Source of the DNA: Prinsepia uniflora
Taxonomy: Eukaryota > Streptophyta > Magnoliopsida > Rosales > Rosaceae
Direction: 5' to 3'
NCBI GenBank assembly: GCA_032719365.1
Contig: CM064867.1
Location: 64,044,136 to 64,108,135, forward strand
Length of the DNA: 64,000 nt
The position numbers were made by a program, and so were the translations under genes. Below are positions 1 to 10,172 of this stretch, one piece after another (within the stretch, counting starts at the first letter, position 1; the number at the start of each line of letters is the position of its first letter). Under the pieces are notes generated by a model. The model did not search any database. It worked only from the letters and a program-made list of their open reading frames with translations, and was not told where the DNA came from.

Positions 1-737
1 GAGGATGGTTTGAGGTACCCTATGGACTTACTGGATCGTAGTCCTTGTGGTTTGGGCCGACTTACGGCCGGATTGGCAAGGGCGCTGCTAGGTGCAGTTG
101 AGGTGGTGATTATCTGGTCAGTCTGCTGTTGGTTGATTAGAGTAGAACAGATGACGCTCAGTGAACCTAGGCTAGTCTGGACAGGTTTAACCATCGGTGG
201 GATGAAGGTTGCCGGGATGGTCGGGGACCATGGTGAGTCTGTTGAAGGATGACGGGAAGAATAGGAAAGGAGTGACTATAACCGATCGATATGAGGTTAT
301 TGAAGGAGAGAACCCACAAGCTAGCGTTTGCCTTTAGGACTTTGTAGATTTATTCCGACAAGTGGTTGAAGTAGCAGCCGAGGGAGTGAGCCAGTAGGTA
401 GGATTTCCGATTGGCCTAGATTGTTCTGGGTCAGGATTTGAGATGGGTTCTGGAAGGTGAGGTGGTAGTACGTGAGGATGTATTTTGTGAATTCTATTGA
501 GTACTCCATATGAGGTATTGTAAAATACCTTTGTTTCCTGTTCGTAAAGATCCCTTGCGTACACCATGAAAGGTAACTGGTAGTTGGGGATGGAGTGACA
601 TACCCAAGGTGGCGATGATAGACAGGAAACCCAGGGGAAGTTGTGGTTGATCTAGTGTGGATTCCGGGTAGGAGACCCTAAGTGTTGGGAACTAGTTGCG
701 GAATTTCGGGGACGAAATTCTTTTTAGGTGGGTAGAT
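1..737 (+). mobile_element. 3' internal end of a degenerate LTR retrotransposon
   Basis: This stretch precedes an LTR start and ends in the polypurine-tract context usual for Tekay/del-like gypsy elements. I recognise no gag or pol motif in any frame; the open frames here are short and look accidental. The text resembles the coding-free internal region at 15892-18614 in its diverged repeats of short phrases about GATCGT and TTGGATCG, so it may belong to the same non-autonomous group. The 5' part lies outside the window. Confidence 0.6.
701..737 (+). other. Polypurine tract region (PPT)
   Basis: GAATTTCGGGGACGAAATTC is followed by a T run and AGGTGGGTAGA, directly before TGTAAC. The GGGACGAAATTC block next to a purine-rich tract is the standard 3' border context of Tekay-type elements and fixes the LTR start at 738. 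Confidence 0.7.
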
Positions 738-3700
738 TGTAACAACCCGTCCCGAGAGCCGGGATTAGTGGAGTGATTAAGGTGGGATTAGCAGGGCTAA
801 TTGATGGTTAGTTGGTCCCGATAAGGTCATTGGCTTAGAATGACGATTTTGCCCCTAGTTCGGGTAAAAAGTTGATTTTTAGTTCGGGTGGTCAAGTGGA
901 CTTTGACCGGTGACCAGGACATAGTTTAGGACGTCACGAACCCATAGGCAGGTGGCATGCTTGATTCCGACATCCGAGGAGGAAGTTGTAATGTTCGGAA
1001 GGTTGGGGGCATAACCGTAATTTGGGTAAAATAGGGGGAATAGTTGACTTTTTGTATAATCGGGTTTTGAGATGTTGACCTAGGATGGTTAGATAGATCT
1101 CGTCGTCCTGAGTTCGATGACAGGCGGCACGTATTCATCGGACTTATGAGGTGTGAGATACGGGTCTAGAAAGGTAGTGGCAAAACCGTAATTTTGAGTT
1201 AAACAGAAGGGTATTTTGGTCTTTTACACCTGGGGAATTGTGCAGAGAGAAGGGCAGGTGGACGGCTGGGATGGAGCCATTTGGTGAGAGACTAGAGTGG
1301 ATGGTGACACGTGGATGGCCACCAGAGGGTTCTAGGATTGTCTAAAATAGACACGGGCACATTTTGGGTGGATTTAAACCGTGCATTTGGTTTTGGGAAG
1401 AACAGAAACAGAGAGGTGAGGCGGTGAGGTTCTTGGTCGATTCAGTGAGGGTGTGAGGTTTTGGTGAATGGTGAGAGTGACAGAGAGGAGAAGAATAGCT
1501 GGTAATTGGGTTTTGGGAGTGAAATCGTGGGGGATAAGTGCTGGTGGTGAGATCTGAATTTCAGAGAAAACAGAGAGAGTTGCGGGACAGAGGTGGTGGC
1601 TGTGCCGTGTGTTGGCTTAATTCAGGCTGAGAGAAGACTAGAATGGCTCTGTGGACTCCAGGGAGTGCGACGGTGTGCACGGCGGCGATCGACAGCAGGT
1701 AATCCCTCACCCCCGTTCAGTTACTCTGTTTTTCCGTTAAGTTCAAACCGTGAGTCGTGAGTTTAGAGGACGAGTCGAGTGTTTTGGGGAGTTGGGTGAG
1801 ACTCAGTGATGTCCTAGGAGCCGTCTACGGTGGTTGCCGTGACGGGGGAACGGCTGGTTGGCCGGGATGAAGAACAGGGGATTGATCGGGTCTTCCTTCG
1901 AGTTAGGGACGATGATATAGGGGTTGTGTTGAGGCGTCTGAGTAAGGGGAATAGATTGTGGAGGATTGGACGAAGAGGATGGTGCAGAGAGGGAGGAGAA
2001 TGGTGGCCGGACGGTGGAGAACAGGTCTCGCCGGTCCAGTTGCAGCGGCCGGTTCAGCACAGTGCACTCAAGGTTGCGGGTGACACTGTAGCTGGCGCGT
2101 GAGGCCCACGCGCAGCCACTTTGGACGGCGCGTGGAGGCGCGTACGGCAGTTCTGGGGAAAATGGTCAACATGGTTTTTGGTCTAGGTGTTGTGATGAGT
2201 CTATTGGAGTTAGTTTCGGGTTAATCGGACGTCGTTTGAGGTTAGTTCCGCAAGGTCGAAGGTCTGGGGTCCCGGGTAAGGTACGCTTAGAAGTTCAGGA
2301 AAATTATGGGGCTTTAGTATGAGTAGCGTGAAGTAGTTAGTAACTCCGTTATGGAATTTGGACAGGTTCGGGAAAGCCGAGGATAGCGAATGGCCGGGGA
2401 CGGCGTAAATGCGCGCGTATCGAGGCGACGCTGAAATGGTCTGTGAGTGGACTTTGTTTTTTAACTCTTGATGCATGCATATATGTTTTTATATGATTTC
2501 TATACTCGATTCTATGATGTGAGTTATGTTTGTACTGGTTTATGGTTTTGTACGTTTTTCGAGGAAAATGACAGTTTACACGTTTTACGAGGTTTTGATA
2601 ACTATCGTGATTTGAACCTGGTTTTAATGGTTGGATTTTAAGGAAAGTAAAGGATTTGAAAAGTATTTTCGGGCTTGAGGCCCAATTCAAAGGTGTTTTC
2701 GGAAATGAGATTTCGGGTTTCGGAATCGGAATTCCGGGTGACGATTCGGGATTCGATTTGGGACTTGAAGCGGATTTCGGGTTTGGGTTCGGAAGGGTTA
2801 TTCCGGATGCTAGCTTACGGAATGATGGTTGCGGACTCGGACCGGAAAATGAGAAGAAAATGAGTTCTGGGTCTGGATTCGGAATGAGGGTTATGGCTGC
2901 CGGAAGGGCATCAAACCAGTGGTTTCGGATTCGGGTTTGGATATGGAAATGGAAAATGATTTTAAATGGTTTTGGATTGGATTTGCTGGATCTGGATATT
3001 GGGTTTAAAGACCCGGATATATGTGACGGGGGACCGGCCGGATTGGGTTTAAAGACCCGGATTGAGTTTAAAGACTCGGGAGTTTAAAGACTCGGATATA
3101 TTGATTTTCCCCCGTAGGCCTTGAGTTTAAAGACTCGGGAGTTTAAAGACTCGGATATGATTAAGGCCTGGATTGAGTTTAAAGACTCGGGAGTTTAAAG
3201 ACTCGGATAGATCCAGCAGGTTCGATGAATGAGAATGTGGTTTTAAATGTGTTTTGGGTTTTCACTGAGACTTGATGATGATGTTTTGGGCAGTAGCCCG
3301 GATGAAATGGTTTTTATTGGTTATAATGGCTTCCGGTGATATTGGGGCTGAGGCCCGGGTTTTGGAAAAAGGAAAAATGTGCTTTGGTTTTCGTACATGG
3401 TTTTATGAGATGAAATTGATATGCATGCATTGGTTTTCAAAACGGAGGGTATAAATGTATGTGTTTTCTGATAACTGTTTTGAACTTGACTTTTATTTTT
3501 ATTTTTGTCCACTCACAGTCTTTTCGTGTTTTCGATACCCTCCATGTTGTTGCAGTGCGGGCTGTCGGTTGAGAGAGATGGAGACATCACATGCCCAATC
3601 CACAGTAGGCTCTGCGCACTCTGGGAAGTTTGAGGTTGTTGAGGTGGTTGGTCTGGAACTCCCTTGTCCGACTTACGTGTCACACGGAGGTTAGGCGGTT

Positions 3701-3782
3701 GTTTAGCCCTCGTGTCATGCGTACGTTAGACGGGAGCGGGGTTTAGCCCTTAATCCCGGGAGATTAGGGGTGGGCCCTGACA
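738..3782 (+). mobile_element. 3' LTR (large-LTR gypsy family)
   Basis: The LTR starts TGTAACAACCCGTCCC and ends TGGGCCCTGACA, a decayed form of the family end GGTCCTGTCA; length 3045 bp. It follows a PPT, so it is a 3' LTR. Within it are a repeat cassette (3001-3209), the inverted arms CTGTGAGTGGAC (2441-2452) and GTCCACTCACAG (3507-3518), a donor-like CAG|GTAAT at 1699 and an acceptor-like TTGCAG ending 3555. It abuts an inverted LTR, which suggests insertion into that copy. The open frames on both strands, including a Gly/Phe-rich one at 2656-3087, come from LTR repeats and I do not treat them as genes. Confidence 0.85.
3001..3209 (+). repeat. Tandem cassette, GTTTAAAGACTCGG units
   Basis: About eight copies of a 14-17 bp unit GTTTAAAGACYCGG are separated by short spacers. 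They lie between the two conserved inverted arms of the LTR. The same unit type occupies the same place in the solo LTR at 8028-8250. Confidence 0.9.
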
Positions 3783-5201
3783 TTTCTTCACCAACAGCAT
3801 CGTCCAGACCTAGGCTACCCATTTCCGTAATCCAATCACCTCGACACGGCCTAATACTCATCGACTCGAACTCGAAACAAAACCCGAACACTGCCCTGTT
3901 TCCTTCTCCGGCCACCCAGGTCACCCCCCATCACGGTGGCTAGCTTAAACCCTTCCTAGGGCCATCCTAAACCTCACCCAACTCACCAAAATCGTCAACT
4001 CTACCCCAAACTTCACGACTTTCGATCTGAACATCGACGGCGAAACAGAGCACACAAGGTACTCTCCGTCGTCTAGCCTCCACCGTGCACTCCTCTGTCA
4101 CGGCAGCACAACCAGAAGACTCCTAGGACTCCACTGAACTCCCTAGACCTCACAGGACTCCTCCATTCTATCCCTAAAGCCACGACTTCCACTTTGAACT
4201 TCCACGGCTAAATAGAGCAAATAGAAGAAGATGAGAAATTACCTGTCCTCCGATCGCAATCGTGAGCTCAGCCGCGAGGTAGTAGCTCCTCCCGTCCACC
4301 TCCAGCCTCTGGACACTTCCACAAGTCCAATTACACCGTACACGGCCACTCCACCACCACTTTCTCTCTGGTCACCCTGTTTTTCCTCCCTGGTTTTTAC
4401 CCGTGGCTCTCAACTCACGCACAACACTCACCACTCCTCCAACCTCCCTCACTGCCTTCCTGATCACTCTCACACACTCACAAACTCACACCCTCGCCAA
4501 ACTTGATCGATTTCTCCCGAAATTCCCAGTCTCTGTTTCTCTCTGGGTCGAAGAACAACCACGAACACACGGGCACCCCAAATAATTGGGACCGTGTTCC
4601 CTAGAACCCTCTAGTCAAGCCCCACGTGTCACCAATCCTACCCTTCCTCTCACACAAATGGCTCAATCCCAGCCCTTCATTTCCCTTCTCTGTTGCACAA
4701 ATCCCAATGTGCAGAAAGACCAAAATGCCCTTCCTTTTACATCACATTTACGGTTTTGCCACTACCTTTCTAGACCCGTATCTACCACATCGTAAGTCCG
4801 ATGAATACGTGCCGCCTGTCATCGAACTCATGACGACGAGATCTACCTAAGTATCCTAGGTCAACACAACAAAACCCGTTCAAACGAAAAGTCAACTTTT
4901 CCCTTTAGTTTAGCCAAATTACGGTTATGCCCTCAACCTTCCGAACATCATAACTTCCTCCTCGGATGTCGGAATCGGGCGTGCCACCTGCCTACGGGTT
5001 CGTAACGTCCCGAACTACGTCCTGGTCACCGGTCAAAGTCCATTTGACCACCCGAACTAAAAGTTAAATTTTTACCCAAACTAGGGGCAAAATCGTCATT
5101 CTAAGCTAATGACCTTATCGGTACCAACTAACCCCCGATTAAGCTTACTAATCCTATCTTAATCACTATCTTAACCTTAATTTCCGGGACAGGTCGTTAC
5201 A
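3783..5201 (-). mobile_element. Inverted partial LTR of the same superfamily
   Basis: Read on the minus strand it begins TGTAACGACCTGTCCC at 5201 and follows the first 1.4 kb of the forward LTR in order: the ACGAGTTCATAGACAGG-type module, a GTGACACGTGG promoter-like site, and a donor-like CAG|GTAATT at 4242. It stops exactly where the forward LTR ends. The parsimonious reading is that the forward element landed inside this one and the remainder lies left of the window. The junction at 5201/5202 is its insertion edge in the Tat element. Confidence 0.75.
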
Positions 5202-5345
5202 CTGGAAGCCAAAACATAGTGAGTACTCTAGCCGCTCTTGGGCGGGTGTGCTGAGTACGAGGCCAGCGCCAGAGCCGGTATGACAGGAGGACCAGTCCAC
5301 ATAAAGAGTCCAAATGGGCTTGGCGCAGTCCAAGATGGACGGGAA
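5202..5345 (-). pseudogene. Tat second (archaeal-type) RNase H, N-terminal piece
   Basis: In one minus-strand frame the motif WTLYVDWSS is followed by GSGAGLVLSTP and LEYSLCFGF. This matches the start of the aRNH domain of Tat elements, usually W-x-LYVDG-SS with GSGAG-x-VL, with the Gly after Asp replaced by Trp. A frameshift separates it from the preceding RNase H frame. The domain is cut at 5202 by the inverted LTR, so the later catalytic residues are missing. Confidence 0.7.
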
Positions 5346-5607
5346 TTATGGCTTGCAGGCAGATGCGGCGGGTGACGCAGTGTTGGGATCAATGGTGTCG
5401 GGCATGTGTTGCGTTGGACTGTAAGTGAATTCTGAGAGGAAGTCGGCGACAACCTGCCCTTTTTCCGCCGGTCGAGGGGCGAAAATAATCTCAAACCCAC
5501 TGAGCTTAACCGCCCACTTGATGAGTCGCCCAGAAGTGTCTGGCTTTTGGAGCACCTGGCGGAGAGGTTTGTTAGTGAGGACCAACATGGGGTTTGCTTG
5601 GAAGTAT
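5346..5607 (-). pseudogene. Tat RNase H, C-terminal piece
   Basis: The minus frame carries NKPLRQVLQKPD, GRLIKWAVKLSGFEI and a GQVVADFLSEF end, the usual final part of gypsy RNase H (consensus K-x-Q-x-LADF). It continues in frame from 8792-9020 across the solo LTR: the break falls after RRLRSY, and FQANPMLVL resumes here. This shows that the LTR inserted into a coding sequence. Confidence 0.85.
5603..5607. repeat. Target-site duplication AGTAT (left)
   Basis: The 5-bp direct repeat AGTAT lies directly before TGTAAC and matches 8792-8796 after CTGTCA. Confidence 0.9.
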
Positions 5608-6136
5608 TGTAACGACCCGGACGTTCAAAAAAGGGAAATTTGGAAAATTTGAAGAAAATGACGATTTTGCCCCTAGGTAATGGGCGAATGGTTGACTTTT
5701 TGCTCAGGCGGTAAAACAGACTTTGACTGCTAACTGTGACGTAGTACGGGACGTAACGAGTTCATAGACAGGTGGCACGTCAGATTCTGACATCAGAGGA
5801 GAAAGTTATGACGTTCGGAAGTTCAAGTGCATTTTCGTAATTAGGACGAAAAGGGGAGAAAATGTTGACTTTTTGATTGACCACTAATTTTCACGCAATT
5901 CGAGGACTATTAGGTAGGTCTCGATGCCCTGAGTACAATGACAGGCGGCACGCTGAAAACGGACCTTAGACCGTTGAATTACGGGTCTAGAAGCATGAAG
6001 GGCATTTTGGTAAATTGCCAAAGGAAGGGCAAAATGGTAATTTGACTGTTGAAATTTGAAACAGCCGTGAGTGGGACTTTGTTGAACAGAGTGAGTGAAT
6101 TATTTAAGTTGTTTAGTGTTTTGTTTAGCAAATCAA

Positions 6137-6150
6137 GTGACAATTGTCAC
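6137..6150. promoter_or_regulatory. Conserved LTR palindrome GTGACAATTGTCAC
   Basis: This is a perfect 14-bp palindrome; adding the flanking A and T makes it 16 bp. Equivalent sites sit at 13643-13656, 19138-19151, 23890-23905, 31487-31500, 37675-37688, 39756-39771 and 60053-60068, always in the presumed promoter half of an LTR. The TGACA half-site is bound by several plant homeodomain proteins; a role here is inference. Confidence 0.6.
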
Positions 6151-8027
6151 TAACAGGGGCTGGATCAGTGGCTAGTTGGGTCTGAGTGGGAAGCAAGCAT
6201 GCCCTGGGACGGTGAGGTGCAGAGCACGGGCAGAATTGTTGTATTCATTTGAGAGTTTTGAGCAAAGCACCGGTCACATTTGATGGATTAATTGGAGTAG
6301 TTTGATCAATTCCTGGGACGGTTGGAGAGAGACAGGGAACTATAGAGAACCAGAGAGACGAATTAGAGAGGAAAAACGAGGAGACTGAGTGGAGATTATA
6401 CACCGGAACCCGAAACTCATTTTTTGACAAATTCAAATCCGAATTTGAAATGTAGGCCAACCCAAGCCAAATTGAGGCTTGAATCAGTCTTCTGGGACCT
6501 CACTTAGTCGATCCAGATAAAGAATTAGAAGCTCGAAGCCCTTGGAGCCATGGACGGACACGACAGAATTCCAGAAAAATTGAGCATTGAGTCGTGAAAT
6601 TGGAGGTAATTTTTATTGGAATTGGTCACAAAATCATCTCTATAGTAAGCCTACGATGCTCCCTAACTAATCAATTGAGGAAACTAGTGACTGTTTAGCG
6701 AAATTCGGACGATGAACCTTGATTAGAACTTGAGTTCAATTGAGTAGGTTTCAGGTCGTGTTGATTGGAATGATTACTACATACCCTTAATTAAGTGTAT
6801 TGCGATTCTGCTTGATGGATCAATTGAGGAAATTAGGTTGATTATGGCATGAATTGAATCGGGTCGAACACGCGGGTTGCAGACCCGTTTACCAGGCGAG
6901 TCGGGTGAGGAAGACAACTGTAGAAGCACTGTAGCAAGCGCGTGAGTTTCACGCGCAGCCACTCAAGGCGGCGGGTGAGGGCGCGTGAGCCCGATTCTCA
7001 AGGTGAGTTCAACACAACTTTTGTCCTACACAATGGAACGAACATTTTAGCGTTGATTTTGAATTAATCGGACACCGTTTCGATGTTGTTTCGAGGGTCC
7101 GAAGGTTTATGTTACGTTTTTAACTAACGTTTAATTCTCGAAAAATTATGGGAAATTAGTATGCTGATATTTGAGTCCTTAGTGACACTAAAGAATGATT
7201 TCGGACAGGATTCGAGATTTCTGGAAAATGTCAGAAATTACGGAAATGCGTGCAGCACGAAAACGGACGTCATGGACGGTGTGTGAGTGGACTTTGCTTT
7301 CTAAAGTTTAATGCATGCATAAATGTTTCTATGATTTCTATGATTATGATTATGATTTGTGATAATTACGATTTTACGTATTTATATGTATTTTGATATG
7401 CCATATGTAATGACACGTATTTCGAGATTATGATTTCTCTTATGCCTTGGTGATGTTTTGATGAACGATTTTGCAGGATTTGTGCGTATGATGTTTTAAG
7501 GATGTTTTGACTATGATTGTGAGTATGACTTACGGTGTTGACACGTATTTCGAGATTATTACGGTGTTGACACGTATTTCGAGATTATTACGATTTTGCG
7601 CGTTTTACGCGATTTCGAGTATATTGTGTTTTGATCATGGTTTTGATGCCTTGACTTCGGAGTTTGAAATGTGATTTGATTTGACTTTGGGATTTGAAAT
7701 GATTTCAAAGATTTAAAATGGATTTTGGAAAAGGTGATTTCGGGCTTGATGCCCAGGGCATAAAAGTAATTTTGATGAACGAGATTCGGATTTCTAAAAC
7801 TTGAAAGTGGATTTCTGGATTGGGTTCGGAATGGTGGTTCCGGATGCCGGCTTACGAAATCATTATTGCGAATTCGGTTTCGGGAATGGATGACGGATAT
7901 GATTTGAGATTTGAATGTGAAATTCGGACATGAGTCCTATTATGTCAAAATTTGGTTTCGAATTGATTTGGAATTTGGATTATGATGGATCCAGACTTAT
8001 TATGAATTGCATATGTTTTGGGTTTAA

Positions 8028-8250
8028 AGACCCGGTGCTATTGCTGGAGCACGTTTTGAGTTTAAAGACTCGGTTAATTGATGACGGGGGCGGGCCCAGA
8101 TTGGGTTTAAAGACCCGGATTGAGTTTAAAGACTCGGTTATTGTGATATCCCCTGAGGCCTACTGAGTATGTTCTGAGTTTAAAGACTCGTTGATATCCT
8201 GGGAAGGCCTGATTATGCGCATGGTTTTGAGTTTAAAGACTCGGGTGCAC
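8028..8250 (+). repeat. Tandem cassette, GTTTAAAGACTCGG units
   Basis: Six GTTTAAAGACYCGG-type units have longer spacers than in the copy at 3001-3209. They lie between the inverted arms of the solo LTR. Some CCCGG versions alternate with CTCGG versions. Confidence 0.85.
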
Positions 8251-8791
8251 TTGAGATCCAGCAGATTGATTTAACTTCTGGATTATTGTTGATTTCCGAT
8301 GTTTTCGGATGTGTTGGGCAATTGCCCAGTTTATATGGTTTGATTGATTTTGGATTATGTGGTATACTTGGATTTGATTTATGATTTTGGGCTGAGGCCC
8401 CGTGTTTGTGATTGCGGGCTAAAACCCGAAGGTTAAAGAAAGGGAAATGATTTTGATTTTCATACACGGTTTTCTCATATTGGAAATGTAAAGGATTGTG
8501 AAATGATTTTTGAATGCATGCATTGGTTTTACGTGGAAGGTAGAAACGTTTTCTGTAACTGTTTTATAAACTGATTCATTTTTGTCCACTCACACCTTTT
8601 GTGTTTAATTCACCCTCCAGGTCGTGGCGCATTGATCGAGGATGATCGAGAGGCGGAGGAATGAGTGAGTACGTGTGTGGCTATCCCTGGTTTGGCAAGT
8701 ACTGAGGGTAAATTGGGAACTCTAGTCGACTTGCCAGACGGGAGCAGGACCGGGCACGGTTATCAATGTCCCTTCGGGGACGGTCCTGTCA

Positions 8792-8796
8792 AGTAT
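8792..8796. repeat. Target-site duplication AGTAT (right)
   Basis: This is the partner of 5603-5607. Together they fix the solo LTR ends to the base. Confidence 0.9.
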
Positions 8797-9047
8797 GAGC
8801 GGAGGCGTCGGGCCGTCACGATGAGGGCAAAAGCCAACTTCTCTAGGTCATTATACCGGGTCTCTACGTCCTGGAAGGTTTTGCTGACATAGTAAACTGG
8901 GAACTCGGCCCTGTCCCGATTTTCCAAGAGGACAGAGCTAACAGCAGATGTGAAAACGAAAAGGTAGACGGTGAGTCTTTCGCCGGTCGTGGGTCTGGTG
9001 AGTAGGGGTTCGGTTCTCATGTAAGTCTTGAGGGCTTCGAACGCGGC
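8792..9047 (-). pseudogene. Tat RNase H, N-terminal piece
   Basis: The minus frame reads LYLFVFTSAVSSVL-like text, then EFPVYYVSKTFQDVETRYNDLEKLAFALI and a RRLRSY end. This is the standard gypsy RNase H core, in which L-Y-L-x-V/S and the E of LEKLA are recognisable; it normally begins with a similar YL-x-VS stretch. The domain is interrupted by the solo LTR and resumes at 5607. Confidence 0.85.
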
Positions 9048-9480
9048 GTCTCAAGCATCATCCCAGTTGATGTGCCGGCCTCGGGTCTTCATGACCTTAA
9101 AAAATGGTAAACACTTGTCGGTTGCCCGAGAGATGAACCAGGTGAGGTCGGCGATCCTGCCAGTAAGGGTTTGGACTTCCTTGAGTGTGCGCGGGGGTTT
9201 CATGTCCAGGATGGCCCTAATTTTCTCGGGGTTAATCTCGATTCCTCGTTGGTTGATCATGTATCCAAGGAATTTTCCTGAACGGACACCGAAAACCCAC
9301 TTGGCCGGGTTGAGCCGCATTTGGTAATGTTTCAGCACTTGGAACATTTTTTGGAGATTTGGTACATGGTCGCTGGCGGTCTTGCTTTTGACTAGCATAT
9401 CATCTATATACACTTCCATGGTTTTTCCGATCTAGTCTGCGAACATAAAATTGACCAACCGTTGGTAGGTGGCACCTGCA
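9048..9480 (-). pseudogene. Tat reverse transcriptase, C-terminal half (YIDD)
   Basis: The minus frame carries MEVYIDDMLVKSK, holding the YIDD form of the RT catalytic box. The RT thumb/connection follows: LNPAKWVFGV, GKFLGYMINQRGIEINPEKI and the VQTLTGRIADL block. Compared with the family consensus the domain is complete here, but it is out of frame with the upstream RT half near 9480. Confidence 0.9.
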
Positions 9481-10076
9481 TTCTTTAAACCGAAGGGATG
9501 ACATTGTAGCAGTAAATCCCCAAATTGGTGCGAAAACTAGTGTGGATTTGGTCGTCGGGGTGCATTCGAATTTGGTTGTAGCCGGAGTACGCGTCCATGA
9601 AGTTGAGGAGCTCGTGGCTGGCGGTGGCGTTGACCAAGAGATCGATCTTTGGTAGAGGGAAGCTATCCTTCAGACATGCCTTGTTGAGATCTGTGAAATC
9701 GATGCACATCCGCCAGGATCTGAAAGGTTTTTTAGACAAGGACGACGTTTGCGACCCAAGTGGCATAAATGGCCTTTCGCACAAAATGGATGGTGCAGAG
9801 CCGGATGATTTCTTCCTACATGGCGAGTTGTCGCTCTGCGTCATAAGTCCACTGCTGTTGCGTGACCGGTTTGAATGATGGGTTGATGTTAAGCCTGTGG
9901 CAGATGACATCAGGGGAGATGTCGGGCATGTCGGCGTAGAACCAAGCAAAGACTTCACTGTTGTCCTGGAGAAACTGGACGAGTTGTGAACGGAGTTCTG
10001 GGGTGATTGCGCTCCCGATTTTTACTTGTCGCTCAGGGTGCTGTGGGCAAAGGGTGATTAACTCCGTGTCCTCCAC
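9481..10076 (-). pseudogene. Tat reverse transcriptase, N-terminal half
   Basis: Two overlapping minus frames together cover the RT start. One holds DMPDISPDVICHRLNI and FKPVTQQQ (9816-10076). The other holds WRMCIDFTDLNKACLKDSF, then FMDAYSGYNQIRMHPDD and GIYCYNVIP (9485-9958). The DAYSGYNQI block includes the first catalytic Asp. At least one frameshift lies between the frames, so no single product is possible. Confidence 0.9.
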
Positions 10077-10172
10077 GGGCTGCAGCTGTGAGACATCGGA
10101 GAGGTCTCTCGGGTCCTCGGGGAGACACGCTCGGAGTTGCTCGAGGAGTTCAGAGTCGACGGGGTTGGACTC

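Larger units (their letters stand above)
5608..8791 (+). mobile_element. Solo LTR (3184 bp) with intact TSD
   Basis: Boundaries are TGTAACGACCCGG...GGTCCTGTCA, with a 5-bp AGTAT duplication on each side and no PBS, PPT or internal region. This is the expected product of recombination between the two LTRs of a former element. It contains two copies of the ACAGGTGGCACG module (5770-5980), the palindrome at 6137-6150, a donor-like GAG|GTAAT at 6606, the GCGCGTGA hairpin at 6938-6956, the inverted arms at 7281-7292 and 8584-8595, the repeat cassette at 8028-8250, an acceptor-like CCCTCCAG ending 8620 and a paired stem at 8693-8736. Confidence 0.9.

Noticed and set aside
2656..3087. 143-codon Gly/Phe-rich open frame resembling a structural repeat protein
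   Set aside because: It lies wholly in an LTR, changes composition with the tandem repeat, and homologous LTRs have stops in the frame.
3001..3209. Regularly spaced repeats suggesting a CRISPR array
   Set aside because: Units are 14-17 bp with spacers that are not unique, inside a plant LTR; no cas genes.
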